From Planomonospora parontospora (GTDB lineage: Bacteria; Actinomycetota; Actinomycetes; Streptosporangiales; Streptosporangiaceae), in contig BMQD01000001.1 of NCBI GenBank assembly GCA_014647935.1, forward strand, positions 186,001 to 250,000: a stretch of DNA of 64,000 nucleotides, read 5' to 3'. The first letter of the stretch is position 1. Every line of letters begins with the position of its first letter. Of the stretch, positions 34,580-43,132 are shown piece after piece. The position numbers were made by a program, and so were the translations under genes. The notes under the pieces were generated by a model. That model was not told the origin of the DNA. It saw only the letters and a program-made list of their open reading frames with translations, and did not search any database.

Positions 34580-37474
34580 TCACCGGGCGAGGCGCAGCCG
34601 CTCCGGGTCCCCGGCCTGCGGCGGCCCGGCCCGCCGGGGGGAGGACCTCCGGGCCTCCTCGATGGCCGCGTGCTCGGCCAGCGCCTTCTTCTCGGTGTTG
34701 GAGTCCCGCAGCCCTCGGGAGGTCTCCACGGCCTGCCACGCGTGAGCTGCCGCCTGGTCGAGCTCACCGAGGAGGCGGCAGGAACGGGCGAGCCCGAGCA
34801 GGAGGTAGGACTCCATCGCCACCATCCTGATCGTGCGGACGCAGTCCAGGGCGTCGGTGAAGGCCGACTTGGCCAGGGCCGGTTCGCCCCGGCTGAGGTG
34901 GAGCTCGCCGAGCGCCTCCAGCTCGGAGCCCTGCTGGTAGACGTTGCCGTCCCGCCGGGACAGGGACAGGGACTTCTCCAGTACGGCCAGCGCCTGGTCG
35001 AAGCGGCCCAGCCGGTGGTAGGCCTCGCCGATGATGCCCAGCGCGTAGTACTCGCCCGACGAGTGGCCGATCCTCCTGGCGATCACGCGCTGCGCCTCGG
35101 CGTGGCCGACGGCCTCCTCGTAGCGCCCCATCTCGAAGCAGGACCTGGCGAGGCCGCCGAGCGCGCGCTGCTCGCCGTGGGCGTTGCCCAGCTCGCGGCT
35201 GATCGCCAGATGCCGCTCGAAGTGGGCGACGGACTCCGGTAGCTGGAGCCGCGCGCAGAGCGCGACACCCGTGTGATTGTGCGCGAGCGCTTCGATGGAG
35301 CGGTCGCCCAGCCTCCTCGCGGCCTCCAGCATCCGCTGGTTCACCGTGAGCATGTACGACACGTGATGGCCGTAGAGCAGATGCCAGTGGAGCCTGATGG
35401 CCAGGGCGGCCCCCAGGCGCACGGTCCGCTCACCCGGGGACGCCATGGCCTGGGAGGCGGCGGACAGGAGGTTGGCCCGTTCCTCCTCCATCCATTCGTA
35501 GGCCTGCTCACGCGAGGTGAGGGGAGCGGGAACGGCGTGGAGGTCGATCTCCGGCAGCCCGTGGGAGGGATAGCGGAGCAGGGTCCCGGCCAGGACCGCC
35601 GTCGCGGTGTAGAAGTCGAGGACCCGGTTCAGCGCGGCGGTGGTCTCCTCCGGGTCCTGCAGGGCGGCCCGCTCGCGGGCGAAGAGCCGCACCAGGTCGT
35701 GCAGACGGTATCTCCCCGGCTCGTCGCACTCGGCCAGATGCGCGTCCACCAGCCGCTCCATCGCCCGCTCCGCCTCTTCGGCGGGTCCGCCGAGCAGAGC
35801 CGCGACCATGAGGGGGGTCACGTCGGCCACCTGCAGCACGCCGAGCATGCGCAGGGTCCGCGCGGCCAGCCGGTCGAGCGGGTGCGCACCGCCCGCCAGC
35901 AGGTCGTAACTGACCGCCAGGCTGGAGCGGACCGCCAGGTCGCCCGCCTCCAGCTCGTGCAGCCGCCGCCGCTCGTCCTCCAGGCGCTCCACCAGGTCGG
36001 CCACCGTCCAGCGCGGCCGGTTCGCCAGCCGGGCCCCCGCGATGCCCACGGCCAGGGGCAGCCGCCCGCAGAGCTCGATCAGCCGTCCCGTCGCCCGGAC
36101 GTCCTCGGCGGCCCGCCCGGCACCGATCAGCTTCGCGAACATGGCCGAGGCCTCGGTCCGGAGCAGCTCGCCGATCCGCACCCGCGCGCAGTCGTCGACC
36201 AGGGCGAAGCTCTCCCGGCTGGTGACCAGGATCGCGCTCCCCACCGGGACCGAGAGCAACGGGCGGATCTGGGCCAGGTCGGCGGCGTCGTCCAGCACCA
36301 CGAGGACCCTCCGCCCGTCGAGCCTGGTCCGCCAGAGGGCCGCCGCCCCGTCCACGTCGTCGGGTACGGCCTGCGGGGAGACCCCCAGGTCGCGGAGGAA
36401 CCGGCCGAGCACCTCCAGCGGCTCCAGCCGTCGGAGGCCGGGCGTGGCCCCGTGCAGGTTGGTGTAGAGCCACCCGTCGGGGAAGTCGCGGCCGACCGCG
36501 TGCGCGGCCCGGACGGCCAGCGCCGACTTGCCCGACCCGGGTGGCCCGGTGATCGCGACCACGTGGTGCGGCGGGCCGCCGTCCCAGGGGGCGAGCAGGG
36601 AGCGCAGCCGGACGAGCTCCTCGGCGCGCCCGACGAAACCGGCGAGATCACGCGGTAGCTGCCGCGGTGGCGCCGGACGGGGCTCGGCCGGCCGCGAGGC
36701 GCGGTCCGAGGCGGGCGGGGCCGGGCCGGAGCCGGAGGTGAGGATGCGCCGGTGGAGCTCCTGGATGTCCCGGCCCGGGTCCAGGCCGGTCTCCGTCACG
36801 AGCGCCTTCCTGAACCGCTGGTAGGCGTCGAGCGCACCGGCCCGGTCCCCCGACCGGTGCAGGCCCAGCATGAGCTGCCGCTGGAGCCGCTCCCGGAGCG
36901 GATGGCCGGCGGCCGCCGCGCGCAGCCGGGAGACGGCCTCCGCGTTCCTGCCGAGATGGAGCTGGAGCTCCGCGAGCTCCTCGAGGACGGAGAGCCGCTC
37001 CTCCGTGAGGTGATCGGCGGCCCGGTCCAGCACACGGCTCCCCCCGGCGTCCTGGAGGGCGTCGCCCCGCCACAGGCCGAGAGCCTGCTCGAAGCACCGG
37101 CACGCGGTCTCCAGGTCCCCTTCACGGGCCGCTCGCCTGCCGCGCCGTACGAGGTCCTGGAAGACGAGGACGTCGAGCTCGTCCGGCCGGAGCGTGATGA
37201 GGTATCCCGCGCCGTGCGTCGTGATCGGCGCGGAGCGCGGATCGTCGGGGGAGAGCAGCTTGCGCAGCGTGTGGACGTAGGTCTTGAGGTTCTGCTCGGC
37301 CGACGGCGGAGGGGCCGCATCCCACAGGGACTCCGTGAGGTGGCCGCCGGAGACGGGGGTGTTGGCCCTGAGCAGGAGCGCCGCCAGGAGTTGCCGGTGC
37401 TTGCGGCGCCGGACGGGGACGAACCCCCCGTCGGCGTGGCGCACCGTCAGGACGCCCAGTACCGAAAATCTCAC
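34580..37474 (-). CDS. AfsR/SARP-family transcriptional regulator with NB-ARC and TPR domains
   Basis: The 964-residue regulator has an OmpR-like winged helix (1-92, with RRRKHRQLLAALLLRAN), a BTAD domain (95-245), an NB-ARC ATPase (P-loop TGPPGSGKSA, Walker B VLVVLDDAAD, GLPLA-like GRLPLAVGI) and C-terminal TPRs (about 670-930). This is the AfsR architecture: ATP-dependent, multimeric activation of secondary-metabolism or developmental genes. The GTG start gives the family N terminus. No biosynthetic cluster lies in this window. An 11-bp direct repeat upstream may be an operator. Confidence 0.92.
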   Translation of the reverse strand: MRFSVLGVLTVRHADGGFVPVRRRKHRQLLAALLLRANTPVSGGHLTESLWDAAPPPSAEQNLKTYVHTLRKLLSPDDPRSAPITTHGAGYLITLRPDELDVLVFQDLVRRGRRAAREGDLETACRCFEQALGLWRGDALQDAGGSRVLDRAADHLTEERLSVLEELAELQLHLGRNAEAVSRLRAAAAGHPLRERLQRQLMLGLHRSGDRAGALDAYQRFRKALVTETGLDPGRDIQELHRRILTSGSGPAPPASDRASRPAEPRPAPPRQLPRDLAGFVGRAEELVRLRSLLAPWDGGPPHHVVAITGPPGSGKSALAVRAAHAVGRDFPDGWLYTNLHGATPGLRRLEPLEVLGRFLRDLGVSPQAVPDDVDGAAALWRTRLDGRRVLVVLDDAADLAQIRPLLSVPVGSAILVTSRESFALVDDCARVRIGELLRTEASAMFAKLIGAGRAAEDVRATGRLIELCGRLPLAVGIAGARLANRPRWTVADLVERLEDERRRLHELEAGDLAVRSSLAVSYDLLAGGAHPLDRLAARTLRMLGVLQVADVTPLMVAALLGGPAEEAERAMERLVDAHLAECDEPGRYRLHDLVRLFARERAALQDPEETTAALNRVLDFYTATAVLAGTLLRYPSHGLPEIDLHAVPAPLTSREQAYEWMEEERANLLSAASQAMASPGERTVRLGAALAIRLHWHLLYGHHVSYMLTVNQRMLEAARRLGDRSIEALAHNHTGVALCARLQLPESVAHFERHLAISRELGNAHGEQRALGGLARSCFEMGRYEEAVGHAEAQRVIARRIGHSSGEYYALGIIGEAYHRLGRFDQALAVLEKSLSLSRRDGNVYQQGSELEALGELHLSRGEPALAKSAFTDALDCVRTIRMVAMESYLLLGLARSCRLLGELDQAAAHAWQAVETSRGLRDSNTEKKALAEHAAIEEARRSSPRRAGPPQAGDPERLRLAR

Positions 37475-37595
37475 CGACGAGTCCCCATCCCATTGGCGCC
37501 CGGGCCGTCCCCGGTGTTCCCATGAGCTTCAGGCGGAGGATGATATTTGATCGTCCGCTTAATTCACCAGGTTGGCCAATTGCATCGGTCTGTAA

Positions 37596-37617
37596 TGTAC
37601 CGGTGGTGTACCGGCGG
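37596..37617. promoter_or_regulatory. 11-bp direct repeat upstream of SARP gene
   Basis: TGTACCGGTGG is followed directly by TGTACCGGCGG. SARP proteins bind heptamer direct repeats spaced to one helical turn (11 bp), which is exactly this period. It lies 122 bp before the SARP start in an AT-richer stretch; autoregulation is an inference. Confidence 0.45.
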
Positions 37618-38050
37618 TTAATTGAATGGCTTTCCGGTCCGTGATCCGCGCTCGGACGCGTCTCCGTCGCCGGCCGCGCTCATTGTCCGTTCGCCCCGCG
37701 CCCCGGACGGCTCTGTCACCGGCTTTCCGCAGGATGATGCGCCGGACGTCCCCCGGAAGCAGTGCGGGGAATTCCTCGGAGAAGACGCGGGGTCCGCGGA
37801 AAGAGGGCTCCGCGACACATCGTCCCGATGGTGCGGCGGGAAAATCCGGCCGTCCGGAGGATTTCAGCGGGCGAATGGCGTCACGCTCTTGTACCGGACC
37901 GCGAAGTGTGATTTTCTCGCGCCATGCCGCTGTCGTCGCGGGGCGACGACGGGCGGATCGGGCGACAACGGGGGTGGATCATCTATGTGGGGTGGACGCT
38001 CGGCGCGTCCCGGTTTGGGGGTGCGGAACGCATATGCCGAGCGTCCGGGC

Positions 38051-38078
38051 GCACACGTCGGCGCGCACCGACGTGTGC
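38051..38078. terminator. Terminator hairpin downstream of peptide gene
   Basis: GCACACGTCGG and its exact complement CCGACGTGTGC form an 11-bp stem with a 6-nt loop, 54 bp after the stop of the small peptide gene on the minus strand. No U-tract follows. Confidence 0.55.
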
Positions 38079-38131
38079 CGCTACGACGGGTCATCGCGGT
38101 CGACCTGTCGTTATGAACGAGCTGCGGCCTG

Positions 38132-38284
38132 CTACTCGGCGTGCGGAGCCGGGCCGTACTGGACTACGATTTTCTTCTCCGCGGGGGCGGACGAGGCGGC
38201 GCCTGCGGCCGTAGCATTAACCGAAACGGCGAATAGGGCCGTGACCAAGGCGGCGAGGGCAGAGATGGCGAGACGTCGACGCAC
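38132..38284 (-). CDS. Small secreted peptide, candidate pheromone precursor
   Basis: A 50-residue protein from a GTG preceded by GGAG: a basic n-region (RRR), a hydrophobic core LAISALAALVTALFAV, an AxA-type signal-peptidase site near GAA (residues 28-30), and a short mature part ending KKIVVQYGPAPHAE. It has no cysteine and no known family. It faces the XRE/TPR regulator gene at 38340 with only 55 bp between the start codons. This size, export signal and divergent position match precursor peptides of RRNPP-type regulators such as SHP/Rgg; the function is inferred. Confidence 0.65.
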   Translation of the reverse strand: MRRRLAISALAALVTALFAVSVNATAAGAASSAPAEKKIVVQYGPAPHAE

Positions 38285-38339
38285 GGGGGGACTCCTGTCG
38301 TAGGTTCTGCTGCTCGACCAACATCTTTCAAGGAGCAAC

Positions 38340-39632
38340 GTGGCTGGTCAAGACTTGGTCGGACAGCGTATCAAGACCATGCGTCGTCAGCGTGGCCTAT
38401 CTCAGGCGCAGCTTGCGCATCCCGAACTGTCCGACAGCTATGTCTCCCTCATCGAGAGCGGTAAGCGCACCCCGACCCCGGCCGTGCTGGAGTTGCTGGC
38501 GCAGAAACTCGACTGCTCGCTCACTTATCTGATCAACGGTGTGACGACCGAGCAGATGCGGGAGATCGAGCTGGGGCTGGGTTACGCCAGGCTCGCCATG
38601 GAGAACGGCGAGGTCGTCGAGGCGCGCACCCGCTACGCCGAACTCCTCGCCGACGAGGGCCTCGCCGGGCTGCCGCAGCTGCGCCAGGAGACCGAGTACG
38701 GCCTGGCGCTCGCCTCCCGGGCCTGCGGCGACCTCGACGCGGCGATCTCCCTGCTGATCGGACTGCGTGAGCGCGACGGGTCGGAGATCTCCCCGGAGCG
38801 GCACATCGACATCGTGACCCAGCTCTCCATCTGCTACCGCGAGCAGGGCAGGCTCGCGCAGGCGGTGCAGGTCGTGGAGGAGATCCTGGGCGGAGCCGTC
38901 CGGCCCGCCTGGACCGACGGGCTGATCAGACTGGGGGTGCAGGCGCTCGCCGCCTACATCGAGCGGGGAGACCTGCTGCGCGCCCGTCACTTCTCCGCGG
39001 AGCTCGTCGCCGCGGCCGAGACGCTGGGCACCCCCACGGCGCTCACGCTCGCGTACTGGGAGGCGGCGATCCTGGCGTTCGAGACCGGGTGCGGTGAGGA
39101 GGCCGCCGCCTACTTCGGGCGGGCGGTGGCGATCCAGTCCGAGCACGGGGAGGCCCAGCGGTACGCCCGGCTCCGCGTCGCCCATGCGGTGATCATGATC
39201 GAGACGCGCCCGGAGGAGGCCGCGTCCTGGCGGGACCTGCTGATGAAGGTGGAGAAGGACCTCGGGGAGAGCCCCGTCAACCCGATGGACAAGATGCGCT
39301 GCGCGGTGGGTCTCGCCCGGGCCGAGCTCCTGCTCGGTTCTCCGCAGAAGGCCGAACTGCACATCCGGTCGGTCCTGGACATGCTCGACGGCATGCCGGA
39401 GGACCTGCAGGCCGATGCGCACCTCGTGGCCGGCCAGACCTTCGCCGAGCTCGGCAGGGCGGAGGAGGGCACGCGGGAGCTGGCGGCGGCGGCCGCGCTG
39501 CTGGAGCCGCTGCCCGTCACGCGCTACACCTCCCACTCCTGGCTGACCGCCGCGCGGATCCTGGAGCGCATCGACGAGACCGACCGGAGCGTGGAGGCCT
39601 ACCAGCGGGCCCTGGCCTGCGCGGGCCTGTAG
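38340..39632 (+). CDS. XRE-family HTH regulator with TPR domain (RRNPP-like)
   Basis: The 430-residue protein has an N-terminal XRE helix-turn-helix (about 5-65: VGQRIKTMRRQRGLSQAQLA and SYVSLIESGKRTPTPAVLEL) followed by about 350 residues of helical repeats with TPR character (ARTRYAELLADEGL, AISLLIGLRERD, YFGRAVAIQSEHGEAQRYAR, AAALLEPLPVTRY). That is the PlcR/Rgg/NprR plan, where the TPR domain binds an imported peptide. GTG at 38340 follows AAGGAG by 5 nt. The gene is divergent from the small secreted peptide gene. Confidence 0.85.
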   Translation: MAGQDLVGQRIKTMRRQRGLSQAQLAHPELSDSYVSLIESGKRTPTPAVLELLAQKLDCSLTYLINGVTTEQMREIELGLGYARLAMENGEVVEARTRYAELLADEGLAGLPQLRQETEYGLALASRACGDLDAAISLLIGLRERDGSEISPERHIDIVTQLSICYREQGRLAQAVQVVEEILGGAVRPAWTDGLIRLGVQALAAYIERGDLLRARHFSAELVAAAETLGTPTALTLAYWEAAILAFETGCGEEAAAYFGRAVAIQSEHGEAQRYARLRVAHAVIMIETRPEEAASWRDLLMKVEKDLGESPVNPMDKMRCAVGLARAELLLGSPQKAELHIRSVLDMLDGMPEDLQADAHLVAGQTFAELGRAEEGTRELAAAAALLEPLPVTRYTSHSWLTAARILERIDETDRSVEAYQRALACAGL

Positions 39633-39685
39633 AGCACACACGGAGGTGGGGACCGCGCGTCGGCGTCGGTAGCCTTGGGGGTGCC

Positions 39686-40318
39686 ATGAAGACTTCCCCT
39701 TTCGCGGCCGCCCTCGCACTTCTCGCGGTCCTCGTCCTCGGTACGGCCCTCGCCTCGCCGGCCCTCGCCCACGACGCGCTCAAGAGCAGCGACCCTGCCG
39801 CGAACGCGAAGGTGGAGAGCCTGGAGGAGGTGAAGCTGACGTTCACCGCCCGGGTGCGCTTCCCCAACGTCGTCGTGCGCGACGGGGACGACACGCCCCG
39901 CCAGGCCGGCAAGGCCGCGGTGGACGGCACGGTGGTGACGCAGAAGGTCGAGGCCGGGCTCCCGCCGGGCAGATACGTCATCGCCTACCGGGTGGTCTCC
40001 TCCGACGGCCACCCGATCGAGGGGGAGATCCCGTTCACCCTGACCGGTTCCCCGGACGCCTCCCCGGCCCCGGCCGAGAGCGCGGCCCCGGCGGAGAGCC
40101 CGGCGCCTGACGAGAGCGACTCCGCCGGGAGCGCCGCCCCGAGCGGGAGCGCGGCCCCGGCCGAGACCGCCCCGACCGCGCCCCCGGCGGCCGCCACCCC
40201 GGCCGCCGGCACGGAGGACTCCGGCGGAGTGCCCGGCTGGGCGTGGCTCGTCTTCGGCGGCGTGACCGGCATCGGCATCGGCCTGTTCCTCAGCATGCGC
40301 AACAGGAAGCAGCCGTGA
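39686..40318 (+). CDS. copC: Copper resistance protein CopC-domain, membrane anchored
   Basis: The 210-residue protein has a signal peptide ending SPALA, so the mature chain begins HDALKSSDPA with the N-terminal His that binds Cu in CopC. The beta-barrel carries VSSDGHPIEGEIPF with the second conserved Asp/His pair. A Ser/Pro/Glu-rich linker and a C-terminal membrane helix (about 182-203) anchor it. It overlaps the next gene by GTGA, so CopC and the CopD-CtaG fusion are made together for extracellular copper capture and uptake. Confidence 0.9.
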   Translation: MKTSPFAAALALLAVLVLGTALASPALAHDALKSSDPAANAKVESLEEVKLTFTARVRFPNVVVRDGDDTPRQAGKAAVDGTVVTQKVEAGLPPGRYVIAYRVVSSDGHPIEGEIPFTLTGSPDASPAPAESAAPAESPAPDESDSAGSAAPSGSAAPAETAPTAPPAAATPAAGTEDSGGVPGWAWLVFGGVTGIGIGLFLSMRNRKQP

Positions 40319-42357
40319 GCGGGCGGGCCGGGAGCAACGGTGGCGGGGAGCCCGAGCCGGGCGGGAACGGCCGGACGGTGCGCCTCGCGCTGGCCGGGGC
40401 GGGCGCGGCCGTCGCCGCCCTGGTGATCGCCATGGTCGCGGGCGGCGCCGCGACCCCCCGCATCATCCCGGGCCTGCCCGACCAGGGCATGCTCACCCGC
40501 TGGGGACTGCCGCTGTCCAAGCTGGTGATGGACGTGACGGGCGTGCTCACCGTGGGCGCGCTGCTGGCCGCTGCGATCCTCCTGCCCAGCGACAAGGGCC
40601 TGCTCGGCAGGCCCGCCCTCGTCTACGTGAAGGCCGCCTCGTGGCTCGGCCTCGTCTGGGCCGCCGCCGCGGCGGCGACGATGGTCTTCAGCCTGTCCGA
40701 GGCGCTCGGCATGCCCGTCGCCGACGTGCTCGGCGGCGACGAGCTGACCAGCTACGCCAGCCAGGTCTCGCAGGGCATCGCGCTCACCCTGGTGGTGCTC
40801 TTCGCGGTGGCCATCGCCCTGTTCGCCCGCGGGGCGATCACCGTCGGCTCGGCCGGCGGCCTGCTCGTGCTCGCCCTGATCACCCTGCTCCCGCCCGCGC
40901 TGACCGGTCACTCCGCCTCCTCGCCCAACCACGACCTGGCCACCACCGGCGTCGCCGTGCACCTGGTGGTCCTCGCACTCTGGGTGGGCGGGCTCGGCGT
41001 GCTCTGCGCCCACGCGGTGCGCCGGCAGCCGCACTTGGAGGTCGCCGCCGCCCGCTTCTCCGCGCTGGCGCTGTGGTGCTTCCTCGGCACCGGGCTGTCG
41101 GGCCTGTTCAGCGTGCTGGCCCGGCTCACCTCGGTCTCGGAGCTGTTCACCTCCGCCTACGGAGCGCTGCTGCTGGCCAAGACGGCGGCGTTCGCGCTGC
41201 TGGGCGCGGCCGGCTGGTGGCACCGCAGGCGCACCCTGCCGGGTCTGGCCTCGGGCGGGAGCCGTACGTTCGTCCGGTTCGCCACCGGGGAGATCGTGGT
41301 GATGTTCGCGGCGGTCGGGCTGGCCGTGGCGCTCTCCCGTACCGCGCCGCCCCCGGCGATCCTCCCGGTCGACCGGGCCTTCGAGCTCCTCGGCTACACC
41401 ATGCCGCCGGAGATCTCCCTGGCGAACCTGGCCTCGCTGTGGTGGTTCGACCTGTTCTCCGGCACGCTGGCCGCCCTGCTCGGCGGACTCTACCTCGCCG
41501 GGGTCGTACGGCTCGCCCGGCGCGGCGACGCCTGGCCGTGGGGCCGCACCGCCGCGTGGTCCACCGGGGTGCTGATCCTGGTCCTCGCGACCCAGAGCGG
41601 AGTGGCCCGCTACGCCAAGGTGCTGTTCAGCGTGCACATGGCCGAGCACATGACGCTCTCCATGCTGATCCCGATCTTCCTGGTCCTCGGCGCCCCGGTC
41701 ACCCTGGCGCTGCGGGCGCTCAAGCCCGCCGTGCGCCGCGGTGACCGGGGACCCCGCGAGTGGCTGACCACGATCCTGCACAGCAGGTTCGTCCGCTTCG
41801 CCGGCCACCCGGCGATCGCGACCGCGATCTTCATCGTCTCCACCTACGCGCTGTACTTCACCCCGCTGTTCGCCGAGGCGATGGAGGAGCACCTCGGCCA
41901 CATCGCGATGACGGTGCACTTCCTGGTCAGCGGCTGCCTGTTCTTCTGGGTGATCATCGGCGTGGACCCGGCCCCGCACAAGCTGCCGCACGTCGCCCGG
42001 CTGGTCGTGCTGTTCGTCACCATGCCCTTCCACGCGTTCTTCGGCATCGCGCTGATGAGCATGGGCACCGTGCTGGCCGCCGGCTGGTACGACCAGCTCG
42101 GCCGGACCTGGGGCGAGTCCTCGCTCGCCGACCAGCGGACCGGCGGCGCCATCGCCTGGGGCTTCGGCGAGATCCCGACGCTGATCGTGCTGCTCGCGCT
42201 GGCCTTCCAGTGGTGGCGCGACGACGACCGCAGGGCCCGGCGTGCCGACCGCCGGGCGGACGCCGTCGCCGCCCGCACCGGAGGCAGCGGCGACGCCGAA
42301 CTCGACGCCTACAACGATTTTCTGGCAAAGCTCGACAAGCGTGATCGCGCCGAGTAG
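40315..42357 (+). CDS. CopD - CtaG (Caa3-type assembly) fusion membrane protein
   Basis: The 680-residue polytopic protein joins a CopD copper-import domain (about 30-345; GHSASSPNHDLATTGVAVHL with the His pair) to a caa3_CtaG cytochrome-oxidase copper-chaperone domain (about 370-650; FSVHMAEHMTLSML, FLVSGCLFFWVIIGVDP, GGAIAWGFGEIPTL). The fusion with an upstream coupled CopC suggests copper is taken in and passed to cytochrome oxidase assembly. Separate copD and ctaG genes are the more common arrangement elsewhere. The GTG start lies in the copC stop overlap. Confidence 0.88.
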   Translation: MSGRAGSNGGGEPEPGGNGRTVRLALAGAGAAVAALVIAMVAGGAATPRIIPGLPDQGMLTRWGLPLSKLVMDVTGVLTVGALLAAAILLPSDKGLLGRPALVYVKAASWLGLVWAAAAAATMVFSLSEALGMPVADVLGGDELTSYASQVSQGIALTLVVLFAVAIALFARGAITVGSAGGLLVLALITLLPPALTGHSASSPNHDLATTGVAVHLVVLALWVGGLGVLCAHAVRRQPHLEVAAARFSALALWCFLGTGLSGLFSVLARLTSVSELFTSAYGALLLAKTAAFALLGAAGWWHRRRTLPGLASGGSRTFVRFATGEIVVMFAAVGLAVALSRTAPPPAILPVDRAFELLGYTMPPEISLANLASLWWFDLFSGTLAALLGGLYLAGVVRLARRGDAWPWGRTAAWSTGVLILVLATQSGVARYAKVLFSVHMAEHMTLSMLIPIFLVLGAPVTLALRALKPAVRRGDRGPREWLTTILHSRFVRFAGHPAIATAIFIVSTYALYFTPLFAEAMEEHLGHIAMTVHFLVSGCLFFWVIIGVDPAPHKLPHVARLVVLFVTMPFHAFFGIALMSMGTVLAAGWYDQLGRTWGESSLADQRTGGAIAWGFGEIPTLIVLLALAFQWWRDDDRRARRADRRADAVAARTGGSGDAELDAYNDFLAKLDKRDRAE

Positions 42358-42538
42358 CCCTGCGGCTACGGCCTTCTATCCCCTCACCGCTGCCTTACGC
42401 GTCGAGAGGTAGCCTTTCGATCAGGGGGAATGGGTAGACATCCCAGCGGGTGCGGCGTCCGACTGTCGCGCACCATGCTCATTCACGTGCCCGGTCGGGG
42501 GACCGGCGGTAGCCGTGCGCGTCAGGAGGAGTTGGCGT

Positions 42539-42949
42539 ATGTCCGAGGAGCTTCGCATGCGCGGGGGACAGAGCCTCGCGCAGGCGCTGGAGGAGCGTCT
42601 CGCCGACTGGTCGGCGCGCACGGGGATCACTGTGGAGATCTGGGCGCTCCCCTCCCGCGACGCCTCCCACCTGGTCGTCCGGGCCGTCCTGGCCGCGCTC
42701 GCCGAGGCGCTGTCGAACGTGGAACGGCACAGCCTGGCCAAGACCGTCTCGGTCGCGGTGACGACGGGGGACCGGGGGCTGCGGATGACCGTGAGCGACC
42801 ACGGGATCGGGTTCGACGGCGCGGCCGTCGGGCGGGGCATCACCGCCATGCGGGCCCAGCTGAAGGAGGTCGGCGGCGCGCTCACCGTCAACGGGGTGCC
42901 CGGCGGCGGCACCACGGTCACCGCGACGGTGCCGCGCGGGAGGGTCTGA
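42539..42949 (+). CDS. Stand-alone histidine-kinase-type ATPase (HATPase_c) protein
   Basis: This 136-residue protein consists only of a GHKL ATP-binding domain: N-box LAEALSNVERHS, G1 SDHGIGFDG, G2 GRGITAMRAQL and the final GGGTTVTATVP. The dimerisation/His domain is absent, and no frame upstream supplies it. AGGAGG before the ATG at 42539 supports a genuine start rather than truncation. The sequence resembles the C terminus of NarX/LiaS-type kinases. It may be an anti-sigma-like or partner ATPase; no cognate gene is adjacent. Confidence 0.75.
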   Translation: MSEELRMRGGQSLAQALEERLADWSARTGITVEIWALPSRDASHLVVRAVLAALAEALSNVERHSLAKTVSVAVTTGDRGLRMTVSDHGIGFDGAAVGRGITAMRAQLKEVGGALTVNGVPGGGTTVTATVPRGRV

Positions 42950-43132
42950 GCGGCCGCGGCGGCCGAGGCCGTACGCGGCGATGCCCCCGGCGCGGGCCCG
43001 GAACGGCCGTCGGCCCGCAGGGGTCGCCTGCGGGCCCGGAACGGCCTGGGCCCGCGGAGACTCGCCTGCGGGCCTGCGGGAGTAGTCCGGGGCCGGGCCG
43101 GCCGGGGCGCGCGGACCGGCGCGCCCGGACGG

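Larger units (their letters stand above)
37475..38131. other. Gene-poor region between SARP gene and peptide gene
   Basis: These 657 bp have lower GC than the rest near 37540-37625. I see no convincing gene: the open frames have neither ribosome-binding sites nor natural composition. It holds the SARP promoter region with direct repeats and, at 38051-38078, a strong hairpin. Confidence 0.6.

Noticed and set aside
29393-35242. A plus-strand open frame of nearly 2,000 codons antisense to the purine genes and the SARP gene
   Set aside because: Its composition (Arg/Gly/Pro/Gln/His runs), lack of domains and position opposite well-identified genes show it is a by-product of very high GC.
37622-38116. 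Possible small gene between the SARP gene and the peptide gene
   Set aside because: Open frames on both strands have no ribosome-binding site, change frame freely and lack natural residue composition.
42960-43130. Repeats of GCGGGCCCGGAACGGCC as an operator array
   Set aside because: Copies are few and imperfect, and sit downstream of both flanking genes, so a transcription-end or neutral origin is more likely.
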